From Rubripirellula sp. (lineage in GTDB: Bacteria > Planctomycetota > Planctomycetia > Pirellulales > Pirellulaceae), in contig JAKMEW010000300.1 in NCBI GenBank assembly GCA_022425745.1, positions 1-36,833 of the forward strand: DNA of 36,833 bases, written 5' to 3'. This document shows positions 26,447 through 36,218 of this stretch, piece after piece; the stretch's first letter is position 1; each line of letters begins with the position of its first letter. The notes beneath the pieces are model-generated. The model was not told the DNA's origin and made no database searches. It saw only the letters and a list, made by a program, of their open reading frames with translations. The translations under genes and the position numbers were made by a program.

Positions 26447-27358
26447 TCATTGACCAAGAAGTGAAGAATGGAGACCTCGTCTCTTTTGGCACTCGGGACA
26501 AAAGAAGGTGCTACGTTGAGCCTGAATGATTCGGGCGATTTTTCCCTTGCCGCAACGCGAGCAGGCTGAACCTTCTCGATCGTAAACGCGATGGCATTGT
26601 TGATAACTGCCCTCACCATTGATCGCGTTTCGGTAGGTTCCGTCACTTAACGTGCTACCCTCATGGAGTATCGCCTGACTGAGAATTTCCTGTGTCGCGT
26701 CAGAAATTCTGTGCCACTGTTTTCCTGATAGGCGATCACACCGAGCACGTGGATCAATCCCTGCCATGAATAAAATCTCCGCCGCATAGATATTGCCAAT
26801 CCCCGCAACTAATTTCTGATCGAGTAAAGCAACCTTAATCTCTCGTTTCGACGAACCAAAATTCTTGGCATAAAGTGCCGGTGTCATTTGCAGGCCGTCT
26901 GGGCCTAAACGATTGATAACGCACTCCTCGAGTTGCTCAGACGACATCAGGCGAACGGTGCCAAGCCCGCGGCGATCCCAAAACAACAATTTTTTCTCTT
27001 CTTTACTCGCTGCACTAGAAACCGCTTGCGTGAGTCTCGCCTTAGAGCCAACTTTCACCAGTGTGAACTCAAGACGTAGATGTGTTTGATTCGGAGGATT
27101 TTCAAGCATCACGATGCCTGTCATCCTAGGTTCAATGACTAGGATTTGCTTTCCTGAAAACCGCACCAGTACTCGTTTCCCTAAGCGACTAACCTGCTGA
27201 ACCTCGCTCCCAATGAGAGTCGCTGCAATTTCACTCGCTCTAGGATGTATCGAAATAGGCTTCAAACGACATTCACACATCTGAAAGCTCTTCACCTGAA
27301 GCCCCTCAATCGAGCGAATACCGCGACACATGGTTTCGACTTCAGGTAACTCTGGCAT
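26447..27358 (-). CDS. mutM: Formamidopyrimidine-DNA glycosylase (Fpg/MutM)
   Basis: The 303-residue protein starts MPELPEVETMCRGI, giving after Met removal the catalytic Pro2 and Glu3. It keeps the DNA-binding lysine in SRLGKRVLV and the H2TH region IGNIYAAEILFMAGIDP. It ends with the zinc finger CSRC...CPEC (spacing x2 and x2, preceded by HRVYDREGSA). It removes 8-oxoguanine and formamidopyrimidine from oxidised DNA and cuts the strand by beta/delta elimination. The QSTIYC-like helix regions and length are normal; residues about 110-135 contain a small insertion rich in Ser/Lys (QAVSSAASKEEKK). The start is the ATG at 27358, divergent from trpB across a 467-base gap. Confidence 0.95.
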   Translation of the reverse strand: MPELPEVETMCRGIRSIEGLQVKSFQMCECRLKPISIHPRASEIAATLIGSEVQQVSRLGKRVLVRFSGKQILVIEPRMTGIVMLENPPNQTHLRLEFTLVKVGSKARLTQAVSSAASKEEKKLLFWDRRGLGTVRLMSSEQLEECVINRLGPDGLQMTPALYAKNFGSSKREIKVALLDQKLVAGIGNIYAAEILFMAGIDPRARCDRLSGKQWHRISDATQEILSQAILHEGSTLSDGTYRNAINGEGSYQQCHRVYDREGSACSRCGKGKIARIIQAQRSTFFCPECQKRRGLHSSLLGQ

Positions 27359-27825
27359 CAGATCTCAAGCACTTTGATTGTTTGCAGGAAACTGGAAGCA
27401 TATCGGCGACTGTTGCAGTTAGGGCAAATTGAAGTGATTGAGCAACCGCCACTCAACTCATGATAGATATTTGCGGACCCTGTCGCATTCAGCCAACCTG
27501 ATCAGATTGGGTCCAAACTGGAATGAAACCTCGCAACTTTCGAGCCCCCCGTATGTGGTAATTACAAATAAGAACATTAAACTGTTGGGTGAACGTTGAC
27601 CATTCCTATCCTGAGACCGAGAATCTGAGGTGATCTGTCGGTACATGACTGCGGTTCTCAAGGCGTAACGCGGTTGCTATCACGGTCCGAGAGCCCGCTG
27701 ATGTGTTTGAAATACATCATTTTGAGGTCGATCCAGCTTTGTCAGTGGTTCACTTTACCGCCAACGAACATTTTTGTATTGATCGCATCGCACACCATCA
27801 ATTGCCAGTAATTCGTCAAAACATC
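27359..27825. other. 467-base divergent intergenic region between mutM and trpB
   Basis: I see no convincing gene. A possible plus-strand promoter is TTGACC (27596-27601) with GAGAAT (27619-27624) at 17-base spacing, which is weak. A bulged inverted repeat, TGAGACC (27612-27618) with GGTTCTCA (27653-27660), overlaps that site and could be a leader hairpin of trpB. There is no T tract behind it and no Trp-rich leader peptide that I can find. An open frame of 67 codons on the minus strand (27458-27661) has no family features. Confidence 0.4.
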
Positions 27826-29049
27826 ATGAGTATTGCACCGGAATCTACCCAAGCCACGACCTCCGTCCCCGACGAACAGGGTCGTTTTGGAAAATTTGGC
27901 GGACGATTCGTTCCAGAGACACTCACACGGGCCCTTGAACAGCTTTCCGAAGAGTACGAAAGGGCAAAGCATGATGAAGAATTCCAGAGAGAACTCAACG
28001 AACTTCTGATGAGGTTTGTTGGACGTCCTAGCCCTCTATATTTCGCAAAGCGTCTTACGGAAGCTGCGGGTGGTGCACAAATATGGTTCAAGAGAGAAGA
28101 TCTCAACCACACCGGCGCGCACAAAATCAACAACACTGTAGGTCAAGCTTTGCTGACGCTTCGGATGGGAAAAACTCGCGTGATTGCTGAAACTGGCGCA
28201 GGCCAGCACGGCGTTGCAACAGCGACCGCTTGCGCCCATTTTGGACTCCCGTGTGTTGTTTACATGGGCAGCGAAGACATTCGCCGACAGAAACCAAATG
28301 TTTTTAGTATGAAACTACTTGGTGCAGAAATACGCGCGGTGGAAAGCGGGTCAAAAACCCTTCGAGACGCCGTTAATGAAGCGATGCGAGACTGGATGTC
28401 ATCAGTGGAAGACACGCACTACATCATCGGTAGTGTCATCGGCCCCCATCCATTCCCGATGATGGTTCGAGACTTCCAGTCAGTGATCGGACGCGAGGCA
28501 CGCAGTCAGTGCTTAGATACTTTTAATAAACTCCCCGATTGCGTCATCGCTTGCGTGGGTGGTGGGAGCAACGCAGCTGGAATGTTTCATCCGTTTGTAG
28601 ATGATGAGGGAGTACGACTGGTTGGGGTGGAAGCAGGCGGACGTGGCACCACACCCGGAGATCACGCTTCGCCACTTTCTTTTGGCAGCCCTGGTGTATT
28701 GCACGGGAGCTACAGTTACGTCATGCAAGACACGGACGGCCAGACTTGTGACGTACACTCAATGAGTGCCGGGTTAGATTATCCAGGGGTTGGCCCTGAG
28801 CACAGCTATTGGAAAGATAGCGGAAGGGTTGACTATCTAGAATGCGGTGATGATGCGGCGATGCATGCGTTCGATAAGATGGCCCGCACCGAGGGAATTA
28901 TCGCGGCACTGGAATCTAGCCACGCCATCGCCAAAGCGATTGAACTCGCTAAAACAATGTCAGCCGACCAACACATTCTGGTATGTCTTTCTGGAAGAGG
29001 CGATAAGGATGCGATGGAGATCGCGCGTCTTCGAGGAGAAGATTGGTAA
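27826..29049 (+). CDS. trpB: Tryptophan synthase beta subunit
   Basis: From the ATG at 27826 the protein has 407 residues, the normal TrpB length; an upstream GTG at 27703 would add 41 residues with no family similarity. Family hallmarks: [15 protein letters not shown], the PLP lysine K100 in [21 protein letters not shown], the phosphate-binding [13 protein letters not shown], and the C-terminal CLSGRGDKD. This is TrpB1, which joins indole and serine to make tryptophan and normally works with TrpA through an ammonia-free indole tunnel. trpA is not in the neighbourhood: the next gene is a metal-dependent hydrolase. A small ATGCC-CTGA-GGCAT hairpin (29106-29119) follows the gene without a T tract. 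Confidence 0.96.
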   Translation: MSIAPESTQATTSVPDEQGRFGKFGGRFVPETLTRALEQLSEEYERAKHDEEFQRELNELLMRFVGRPSPLYFAKRLTEAAGGAQIWFKREDLNHTGAHKINNTVGQALLTLRMGKTRVIAETGAGQHGVATATACAHFGLPCVVYMGSEDIRRQKPNVFSMKLLGAEIRAVESGSKTLRDAVNEAMRDWMSSVEDTHYIIGSVIGPHPFPMMVRDFQSVIGREARSQCLDTFNKLPDCVIACVGGGSNAAGMFHPFVDDEGVRLVGVEAGGRGTTPGDHASPLSFGSPGVLHGSYSYVMQDTDGQTCDVHSMSAGLDYPGVGPEHSYWKDSGRVDYLECGDDAAMHAFDKMARTEGIIAALESSHAIAKAIELAKTMSADQHILVCLSGRGDKDAMEIARLRGEDW

Positions 29050-29154
29050 AACCGCTATCGCAGGGCTCTCGTATTCTGGCTCATAACGGTTGCATGGCAA
29101 CAAAGATGCCCTGAGGCATAATCAACGCAGAGGCAAACTCATTGAGTATCTGAC

Positions 29155-29841
29155 ATGACAATAATCACGTGGCTTGGTCACGCCTCTTGGCTAATTGAAA
29201 CTGATCAACACAAAATTCTTCTAGACCCGTTTCTAACTGACAATCCATCGGCAACGAAAGAGATTGATGATTTTCGGGACTGCACCCATCTGCTCATTTC
29301 ACACGGCCACTTTGACCACATCGCTGATGCCCCGCAAATCGCATCACAATCGGATGCGACAGTCGTAGCGATATTTGAGATTGCACAATGGTTCTCGGAA
29401 AAGCACGGCATCTCAAACACGGTAGGCATGAACGTTGGCGGCGAGGTCCACCTACCATTTGGCGTTGTGAAAATGACTCCCGCACTTCACAGCAACAGTC
29501 TCCCCGACGGCTCACCCTCAGGATTAGCTGCAGGTTTTCTTCTGACCATCGCGGGACAACGCATTTATTTTGCTTGTGATACCGCAATATTCGGAGACAT
29601 GGCCTATTACTCTTCGGGCGTTGACGTGGCGATACTACCCATTGGTGACTTATTCACGATGGGTGTCCAAGACTCAGTTGAAGCAATTAAACTCATCAAT
29701 CCCAACAAAGTCCTACCAACGCACTACAACACATGGCCTCCGATTGAAGTGGATCCACATCAGTGGGCCGAGAAAGTCCAAGAAGATACCGCTGCGGAAC
29801 CGGTGATCCTGAAGGTAAACGAATCGCTTCAGATCTCTTAG
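29155..29841 (+). CDS. UPF0173-type metal-dependent hydrolase (metallo-beta-lactamase fold)
   Basis: The 228-residue protein matches the UPF0173/YtkL family: the start MTIITWLGHASWLIE, then LLDPFLTDNP, the metal motif SHGHFDH (H50, H52, D54, H55), ALHSNS, YFACDTAIFGDM (bridging aspartate), and LPTHYNTWPPIEVDP. All expected zinc ligands are visible. It should be a cytoplasmic hydrolase of an undefined substrate. It starts at an ATG 105 bases after trpB, and the SDR gene follows after 45 bases, so these two may be co-transcribed. Confidence 0.9.
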   Translation: MTIITWLGHASWLIETDQHKILLDPFLTDNPSATKEIDDFRDCTHLLISHGHFDHIADAPQIASQSDATVVAIFEIAQWFSEKHGISNTVGMNVGGEVHLPFGVVKMTPALHSNSLPDGSPSGLAAGFLLTIAGQRIYFACDTAIFGDMAYYSSGVDVAILPIGDLFTMGVQDSVEAIKLINPNKVLPTHYNTWPPIEVDPHQWAEKVQEDTAAEPVILKVNESLQIS

Positions 29842-29886
29842 GAAAGCACTCAAGAAATTTTTTAATTTTAACCCACGGTACATAGC

Positions 29887-30633
29887 ATGCCAGTCGCAGT
29901 GGTCACCGGTGCAGGTTCTGGTATTGGCCGCGCTGTTACACAGCGTCTGATGCTCGAGGGATATTATGTTTTTCTGGCTGGCAGAAACCAAAAAACACTT
30001 CTTGAGACGCTTGATACATCAAACCATCATCAGGACCGAGCGTGTGTGATCGTGACCGACGTGTCTCAGGAAGAGAGTGTTCAGTCACTCTTCCGACGCG
30101 TTGAAGAAATGCATGGCCGGATTGATTTATTATTCAACAACGCTGGGATTGGCTCATTCGCCTCCGAGATCGACAACATTGAGTTAGAGAACTGGAATCA
30201 AGTCATCGCGGTCAATCTAACCGGTGTGTTCCTTTGTAGTCGCGAGGCGTTCCGTTTGATGAAACGACAACAGCCGATTGGTGGACGAATCATCAACAAC
30301 GGATCCATTTCAGCCACTACACCACGTCCGTTATCAGCTCCTTACACCGCCACCAAGCATGCGGTGACTGGACTCACAAAATCCCTTGCTCTGGATGGCA
30401 GGCGGTATGGTATCACCTGCGGCCAAATAGACATTGGGAATGCCGACACAGCGATCGCGAGTCAGATAAAAAAAGGAATACTCCAGAGTGATGGCTCGAC
30501 TCAAATGGAGCCTACCATCGATGTAGCTTGCGTTGCAGATGCCGTTATGACCATGGCAAGAATGCCTTCAGAAGCGAATGTACTTCAGATGACTGTCATG
30601 GCAGCAAAAATGCCTTTCGTTGGACGTGGCTAA
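29887..30633 (+). CDS. Short-chain dehydrogenase/reductase
   Basis: The 248-residue classical SDR has the cofactor motif TGAGSGIG (7-14), NNAG (84-87), the catalytic serine in NNGSIS (S140 or S142), and Y153-x3-K157 in YTATKHAVTG. NAD or NADP preference cannot be settled: the residue after the second strand is in AGRNQK, where the arginine favours NADP(H). The substrate is unknown. It is the second gene of a probable two-gene unit with the UPF0173 hydrolase. The stop precedes a 149-base gap before the FG-GAP/sialidase gene. Confidence 0.9.
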   Translation: MPVAVVTGAGSGIGRAVTQRLMLEGYYVFLAGRNQKTLLETLDTSNHHQDRACVIVTDVSQEESVQSLFRRVEEMHGRIDLLFNNAGIGSFASEIDNIELENWNQVIAVNLTGVFLCSREAFRLMKRQQPIGGRIINNGSISATTPRPLSAPYTATKHAVTGLTKSLALDGRRYGITCGQIDIGNADTAIASQIKKGILQSDGSTQMEPTIDVACVADAVMTMARMPSEANVLQMTVMAAKMPFVGRG

Positions 30634-30782
30634 ACGATCCGTCCATTATAAATGTGGCGTCCGGTCCGATAACCCCATCGCTGGCCGGACACCGTCGCTT
30701 GACAGAGAAAATCAGATCCGACGCAAGCAACGACGTAGAGTACCATGATGCGTCGAGCAACCTAATTCACCTAGTAGATTTC

Positions 30783-33700
30783 ATGAAACAATACTTAACG
30801 ATCGCATTGGTACTCCTTGTCTCAAGATCACAGTCGTTCGGGCAAGAGACAGAATGGAAATTACGTCCGCTTCGGTACAATCAAGACAACCTTGTTGTAG
30901 ATCTGGGTGTCGGACTCTGGGCGTGGCCGATGCCACTCGATTACGACGGCGACGGGGATATCGATCTTTTGGTCGCCTGTCCAGATAAACCTTCCAATGG
31001 TGTCTACTTCTTTGAGAACCCATCCCAAGATCCCAAACTGAACTCACCGGTCTTCAGACCAGGTGTTCGAGTAGGATCGGCAGGACACAACTATCAGATT
31101 AGCTACATTGATGACCAACCAGTGATTCTCAAGCCCGGTTATGAGTTCCCACGAGATGCGTCCACCGGCAGATTTAATTTCGAAAAACCAAAGAAGATCT
31201 ACGACCGCTCCAATGTTCACCGCAACGGCGTTCGAGGGAACATGTGGCGCTACGTCGATTACGACGGAGATGGTGATCAGGATATCGTTACTGGTGTAGG
31301 CGATTGGACCGATTACGGTTGGGACCATGCTTATGACGCCAATGGCCAGTGGAATAATGGACCTCTACATGGCTTTATCTACCTGATAACAAACAACGGA
31401 TCGTATCAGGAACCAGATTACTCTACTCAACCGAAACGCATTAAAGCAGGCGGCGATGACATCGATGTCTATGGTTGGCCATCGCCAAATTTCGCTGACT
31501 TCGATCATGACGGCGACCTTGATCTCATTTGCGGTGAGTTTCTAGATGGGTTCACCTACTTTAAGAACGAGGGCGATCGTTCGAATCCACAATACGGCGC
31601 TGGAATCAGACTGAAACAAGCAAGCGGTGACCCCTTAGTCATGGATCTGCAAATGATCACGCCGACCGCTTTTGATTGGGATTCAGATGGTGACTTAGAT
31701 CTCATTGTTGGGGATGAAGATGGGCGTGTCGCATTGATCGAAAACAGCGGAGTCCGAAGCGAGGATGAGATTCCTTACTTCAAGGCACCGGTCTATTTTC
31801 AACAAGAAGCAGACACGCTTAAGTTCGGCGCATTGGCAACACCGTTTGCCTATGACTGGGACAAAGACGGTGATCAAGACATCTTATGTGGCAATACTGC
31901 AGGACACATTGGATGGTTTGAAAACTTGGGACTGACTGAGTCCGGCGAGAGCAAGTGGTCAGCACCAAAATACCTGCGCAAAAAAGAACTAAATCTTGAA
32001 AACGACACTCCAACATCACACTCGGATATTTTCCGTGTGCTGGCAGGTCCCAATGGTTCAATCCAAGGTCCTTGCGAGGCCAAATGGGGTTACACAACCT
32101 TTAGCGTGTCAGACTGGAACAAGGACGGCAGAGCTGAGATCCTTTACAACTCAATCTGGTCACAGATGGGTCTGCTAACACAATCGGGCATGGATGTTAT
32201 TGAAACACCTTTTCAATTTGGGGTAACCGAGTATCCACCTAAGTGGTACTGGTGGAATACTAACGGAAGTGGATCATTAACGCAGTGGCGTACAACTCCA
32301 TTCGCGATTGATTTCGATGGCGATAAGGAAGTTGAAATTGTTGCGCTCGATCAAGATGGCTATCTGACACTGCGCGAAAAGAGCCTGAGTCCATCCAGAG
32401 TTTTCTTAGATGAGAACGAAATGCCAATTCAACTCAACCCGAAATCCTGTGGAGGATCAGGTCGAGTAAAGCTTAGCGTCGCGGATTGGGATCAAGATGG
32501 TCGACTTGATGTGATAGTCAATTCTGAAAATGCACTTTGGTACCGCAACTGCGAGACGAGGCAGGGAAAATACATCCTAAAGAAAGTCGGCAACCTGGCT
32601 CGGCGGAATGTTGCCGGTCACACTTCGAGCCCGGCAGTGTGCGACTTCGACCAGGATGGGCAACTAGATTTGCTCGTGGGAGCAGAAAATGGTCGCATCT
32701 ACCACATCCGTCACCAAGACTGCATTAGCTATGGTCCTGAACAAACCACAGCTAAACCAACGTCAAAGGTCACCTCTCCAAAATTCCCCGGTGTTGTCAG
32801 TGAAGAGTTTGTGTTCACGAAGGCCAGCTTTCCACAATGCCATGCCTCGACCATCTGCGAAACCTCACGTGGGCTGGTGGTTGCATGGTTTGGGGGCACG
32901 AAAGAAAAAGATAAGGATGTGGGGATCTGGGTGAGCTATCACGATGGTTCACGCTGGTCGGGCCCCAAGGAATGGGCCAACGGAATTCAGCATTCACAAC
33001 TTCGATACCCGTGCTGGAATCCTGTCCTATTCCAACCGCAAGGTAATCAACCACTTCTCCTCTTTTTTAAGGTTGGACCTGATCCTCGGAGCTGGTGGGG
33101 GGAAATGTTAGTCAGTTATGACCGAGGCCGAACTTTTCGTGACCGAGTTCGGCTCCCAGAAAGCATTGATGGTCCTGTTCGTTGCAAACCCATCGAACTC
33201 CCGGATGGAACATTACTAGCCGGATCATCTACTGAATACGATGGCTGGCGGGTTCATTTTGAAAAAACCGACCTGGATCGAGGATTACCCTCGGATGAAT
33301 GGGAAAGAGTTGGACCGATCAACAGCAAGGAAGAATTCAATGCAATTCAACCAACGCTACTTGAACACGCCGATGGACGATTGCAAGCACTTTGCCGGAC
33401 ACAAGAAGGAGTGATCAGCACAACCTTTTCCGATGACCTTGGAGAAACTTGGTCCAAGATGACTGCAACTAACTTACCGAATCCCAACTCAGGAATCGAT
33501 GCGGTCAGCCTTCAAGATGGAAGACACCTCTTGATCTACAATCACCTAGGCTCAGGCAGTACCGGCTGGGGTCGAAGAGGACTTCTAAATCTCGCGATCT
33601 CCGAAGATGGAATCACATGGAAAAAAGCTGGAACACTTGAGCGAGAAGCCAATGCAGAGTTTAGCTATCCAGCGATGATCCAAACTGAGGATGGCCTGAT

Positions 33701-33812
33701 TCACATCTCCTACACTTGGAAAAGACAAAGGATCAAGCACGTCGTGGTCAACCCAAACGCTATCGAAGCGGGTGACCTCTTAAGTCTTGATCCGTGGGAA
33801 GAAGCCGAATAG
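30783..33812 (+). CDS. Secreted FG-GAP/VCBS-repeat and sialidase-like (BNR) fusion protein
   Basis: From the ATG at 30783 the protein has 1,009 residues with a signal peptide (MKQYLTIALVLLVSRSQSFG). Residues 30-650 carry about nine calcium-binding D-x-D-x-D-G loops of FG-GAP type: YDGDGDIDLLVA, DYDGDGDQDIVTG, DFDHDGDLDLICG, DWDSDGDLDLIVG, DWDKDGDQDILCG, DWNKDGRAEIL, DFDGDKEVEIV, DWDQDGRLDVIVN and DFDQDGQLDLLVG. After a linker, residues about 665-1000 form a BNR_2/sialidase-like propeller: TSRGLVVAWFGGTKE, the Asp-box SDDLGETW plus degenerate SYDRGRTF and SEDGITW. It may bind and cut a glycan outside the cell; true sialidase activity is not shown. The frame is open from 30528, but that extension overlaps the SDR gene and has no signal peptide at its start. 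Confidence 0.88.
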   Translation: MKQYLTIALVLLVSRSQSFGQETEWKLRPLRYNQDNLVVDLGVGLWAWPMPLDYDGDGDIDLLVACPDKPSNGVYFFENPSQDPKLNSPVFRPGVRVGSAGHNYQISYIDDQPVILKPGYEFPRDASTGRFNFEKPKKIYDRSNVHRNGVRGNMWRYVDYDGDGDQDIVTGVGDWTDYGWDHAYDANGQWNNGPLHGFIYLITNNGSYQEPDYSTQPKRIKAGGDDIDVYGWPSPNFADFDHDGDLDLICGEFLDGFTYFKNEGDRSNPQYGAGIRLKQASGDPLVMDLQMITPTAFDWDSDGDLDLIVGDEDGRVALIENSGVRSEDEIPYFKAPVYFQQEADTLKFGALATPFAYDWDKDGDQDILCGNTAGHIGWFENLGLTESGESKWSAPKYLRKKELNLENDTPTSHSDIFRVLAGPNGSIQGPCEAKWGYTTFSVSDWNKDGRAEILYNSIWSQMGLLTQSGMDVIETPFQFGVTEYPPKWYWWNTNGSGSLTQWRTTPFAIDFDGDKEVEIVALDQDGYLTLREKSLSPSRVFLDENEMPIQLNPKSCGGSGRVKLSVADWDQDGRLDVIVNSENALWYRNCETRQGKYILKKVGNLARRNVAGHTSSPAVCDFDQDGQLDLLVGAENGRIYHIRHQDCISYGPEQTTAKPTSKVTSPKFPGVVSEEFVFTKASFPQCHASTICETSRGLVVAWFGGTKEKDKDVGIWVSYHDGSRWSGPKEWANGIQHSQLRYPCWNPVLFQPQGNQPLLLFFKVGPDPRSWWGEMLVSYDRGRTFRDRVRLPESIDGPVRCKPIELPDGTLLAGSSTEYDGWRVHFEKTDLDRGLPSDEWERVGPINSKEEFNAIQPTLLEHADGRLQALCRTQEGVISTTFSDDLGETWSKMTATNLPNPNSGIDAVSLQDGRHLLIYNHLGSGSTGWGRRGLLNLAISEDGITWKKAGTLEREANAEFSYPAMIQTEDGLIHISYTWKRQRIKHVVVNPNAIEAGDLLSLDPWEEAE

Positions 33813-33841
33813 ACCCGAGACTTAGAAAATCTAGTTAGCAA

Positions 33842-33872
33842 AATTGGCGTGGTTACCCATCGAGGGCCAATT
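33842..33872. terminator. Candidate bidirectional terminator between convergent genes
   Basis: AATTGGC (33842-33848) pairs exactly with GCCAATT (33866-33872) over 17 bases, between the sialidase-fusion stop and the Rieske stop. On the minus strand the stem is followed by TT; on the plus strand only by a mixed T-rich stretch further on. It is the best hairpin in this 59-base convergent gap. Confidence 0.45.
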
Positions 33873-34192
33873 CACGATTCAATCTTATTTTCCCTCACTA
33901 GAACCTCATTACCTTCTATTTTAACTTCGAAACAATCCACCTTCGTTTGCGGATTGTCTTCCCAACGGCCATCCTTGATGCAAAATCGCCAAGCATGCCA
34001 CGGACATGAAACAGAATCTCCATCAAGGTAACCTTCAGCGAGGGACGCCCCCATGTGGGGGCACAAATCATCAATGGCGTACCAACCATCAGTCGTCCGA
34101 AAAACAGCAACCATTCGGCCATCAAAGACTACCGCCTTGCCCTGTCCTAGTTCAAAATCGTCTACTAAGCCAACCGATTCGAAATCTTGCAC
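33872..34192 (-). CDS. Rieske [2Fe-2S] ferredoxin-like protein (NirD-like)
   Basis: The 106-residue protein is a single Rieske domain with C44-P-H46 (DDLCPHMGASLAEG) and C63-PW-H66 (VSCPWHAWRF), the two Cys and two His that bind the cluster. It resembles the small subunit of nitrite reductase and ferredoxin components of ring-hydroxylating dioxygenases; no partner oxygenase or reductase is near, so it probably delivers electrons to an enzyme encoded elsewhere. It has no signal peptide, so it is cytoplasmic. The start is the ATG at 34192, divergent from the radical SAM gene across 100 bases. Confidence 0.92.
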   Translation of the reverse strand: MQDFESVGLVDDFELGQGKAVVFDGRMVAVFRTTDGWYAIDDLCPHMGASLAEGYLDGDSVSCPWHAWRFCIKDGRWEDNPQTKVDCFEVKIEGNEVLVRENKIES

Positions 34193-34292
34193 GATTCAAC
34201 ACCTTTAATAAGATCCGACGAGCTCCCTTGCATCCGCGGGACTCTTTAAGACACACTTTAACTACGAACAATGGGTTTCCCAACAGCCCATC

Positions 34293-36170
34293 GTGAACCA
34301 GCATTTCCACGAACCATCTGCTGAACTTCGAATGATCAATCAACCGCTTCGACAAAAACTCGAATCTCTCATTTGGCCACATGTTCAGACACCAGCACAA
34401 TACGTCGGTGGCGAACGAAACATTGTCGTCAAAAATCATCATGAACTTAAAGGCAAAGTATGCCTTGGTTTCCCTGATGCCTACACCATTGGCATGAGCC
34501 ACCACGGCTTGCAGGTTCTCTACTCGTTGATGAATCGACGTCAGGATTGGTGCGCGGAACGTGTCTTTGCGCCTTGGCCAGACATGGAAGCTCAACTGCG
34601 CCGCCAACAACTACCGCTCTACAGCCTAGAAACCTTCACACCTCTATGCGAGTTTGACGTTGTTGGCCTTTCTCTGCAGTACGAAATTAGTTCACCAAAT
34701 GTCCTTACGATGCTTGACCTTGGAGGCATTCCCCTTGAGTCATGCGACCGGACCATGGCAGACCCCTTGATTTTGGCCGGCGGTCCATGCTGCCAAAACC
34801 CTGAACCCATGGCAGACTTCTTCGATGTGATGATCGCGGGTGATGGCGAGCCTATCCTTCCGGAAATATGCGATCTATGGATCGAACTGAAGAAACAGTA
34901 CCGAAATGAGAACGGAGAATTTGAACAAGGCTCTTCGGGACAACGACAACGTGTTGAAGCTTTAGCAACACTCGCGAAGACAATTGAATCTGCCTATGTA
35001 CCCCGATTTTATCAACCAGAGTACCACCAAGGCCGAATCGTTGCGCTCAATCGCACTCGAGATGATGTTCCTGCAACGATCGCCCCCAGTGTGATCAAGG
35101 ATCTCGATTCGATTCCTTTACCCACAAAACCAATTGTTCCATACATCGAATGTGTTCACGATCGAATCGCAGTGGAAATCATGCGGGGCTGTCCACATCT
35201 GTGTCGATTCTGCCAGAGTACCGTGATCAAACGCCCCCTCAGAATCCGAGAAGTGGAAACGATCGTCGATGCGGCTTTAGAAAGTTACCGAAACACCGGA
35301 TACAACGAGATCAGCATTCTGTCCCTCTCCAGCAGCGATTACCCACATTTTGAACCGCTTGTTGAACGACTACACGAAATCTTCAAGCCACTGGGTGTGA
35401 ATATCAGTGTCCCAAGTCTTCGTGTCAACGAGCAATTGCGAACCCTTCCAATTCTTCTCGGTAGTGATCGCCGGCGCAGCATGACCTTGGCGCCAGAAGT
35501 GGCTCGCGACGATATGCGTGAACAGATTCGAAAGAAAATCAAGAACAGTGATCTCATCGAAGGCTGTCGAGTTGCTTTTCGAAATGGTTTTGAAAGTATC
35601 AAGCTCTATTTCATGTGCGGGCTACCAGGTGAACGCCCGGTGGATCTAGATGGCATTGTCGACTTAGCTGAAACGATCGCCAAAGTTGGTAAAGAAGAAA
35701 CTGGGCGGTACGCTCGCGTGACTGCAAGCGTCTCCAATTTCGTACCAAAAGCACATACCCCCTATCAGTGGAACGGTATGCAGAGACGAGAATACTTCAA
35801 ATGGGCGCATCGTTACCTCCGTGATCGCCGGCAAATTCGAAGTGTCACCGTAAAATGTCACGATGTTGAAACGAGCCTCCTTGAGGGCGTTCTTAGTCGC
35901 GGCGATCGACGCACTGGTAAAGCGATCCGGCTGGCTTGGGAAAGGGGAGCTCGAATGGATGGATGGACCGAGCATCTTGACCCTCAACGGTGGTGGAATG
36001 CGATTGAAGATGCGGAGATTGATGTTGAAAAACAGGTCCACACAAAATACGAACTGCTCGAAAAACTGCCTTGGGATCATATGAACGTCAAATTCGGGCG
36101 TGGATATCTCGAGAAAGAGCAGGGCAGGGCAACGGTCCAGCTTGAGGAACTTGCAAAAGTTACCGAGTGA
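34293..36170 (+). CDS. TIGR03960-type B12-binding/radical SAM protein
   Basis: The 625-residue protein matches the TIGR03960 family: an N-terminal cobalamin-binding-like region (FPDAYTIGMSHHGLQVLYSLMNRR, RVFAPWPDMEAQL, ETFTPLCEFDVVGLSLQYE, ILAGGPCCQNPEPMADFFD, IAGDGE) and a radical SAM barrel with C300-x3-C304-x2-C307 (RGCPHLCRFCQ). Later come MTLAPEVARDD, KLYFMCGLPGE and FVPKAHTPYQW. The family is usually beside or fused to a DUF2344 (TIGR03936) partner and often near ribosomal protein L21 or RNase E/G genes; none is here. The reaction is unknown. The GTG at 34293 is chosen by open frame; an ATG at 34332 is equally possible, and neither has a ribosome-binding site. Confidence 0.88.
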   Translation: MNQHFHEPSAELRMINQPLRQKLESLIWPHVQTPAQYVGGERNIVVKNHHELKGKVCLGFPDAYTIGMSHHGLQVLYSLMNRRQDWCAERVFAPWPDMEAQLRRQQLPLYSLETFTPLCEFDVVGLSLQYEISSPNVLTMLDLGGIPLESCDRTMADPLILAGGPCCQNPEPMADFFDVMIAGDGEPILPEICDLWIELKKQYRNENGEFEQGSSGQRQRVEALATLAKTIESAYVPRFYQPEYHQGRIVALNRTRDDVPATIAPSVIKDLDSIPLPTKPIVPYIECVHDRIAVEIMRGCPHLCRFCQSTVIKRPLRIREVETIVDAALESYRNTGYNEISILSLSSSDYPHFEPLVERLHEIFKPLGVNISVPSLRVNEQLRTLPILLGSDRRRSMTLAPEVARDDMREQIRKKIKNSDLIEGCRVAFRNGFESIKLYFMCGLPGERPVDLDGIVDLAETIAKVGKEETGRYARVTASVSNFVPKAHTPYQWNGMQRREYFKWAHRYLRDRRQIRSVTVKCHDVETSLLEGVLSRGDRRTGKAIRLAWERGARMDGWTEHLDPQRWWNAIEDAEIDVEKQVHTKYELLEKLPWDHMNVKFGRGYLEKEQGRATVQLEELAKVTE

Positions 36171-36218
36171 TGCGGCAGTGCGTGCCTCGGCACAATCAAT
36201 CGATAGCAAGCCGCATCA
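36168..36218. repeat. 9-bp perfect inverted repeat over the radical SAM stop codon
   Basis: TGATGCGGC (36168-36176) is exactly inverse to GCCGCATCA (36210-36218). The 33-base loop contains a second small hairpin, GTGCC-TC-GGCAC (36182-36193). No T tract follows. It is the first of a series of inverted repeats running towards flgM. Confidence 0.6.

Noticed and set aside
27458-27661. 67-codon minus-strand ORF between mutM and trpB
   Set aside because: No family motif, no start context and no supporting neighbour; likely random open frame.
27703-27825. 41-residue N-terminal extension of TrpB
   Set aside because: TrpB similarity and usual length begin at the ATG at 27826.
30528-30782. 85-residue extension of the FG-GAP/sialidase protein
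   Set aside because: It overlaps the SDR gene in another frame, while the ATG at 30783 starts a clear signal peptide.
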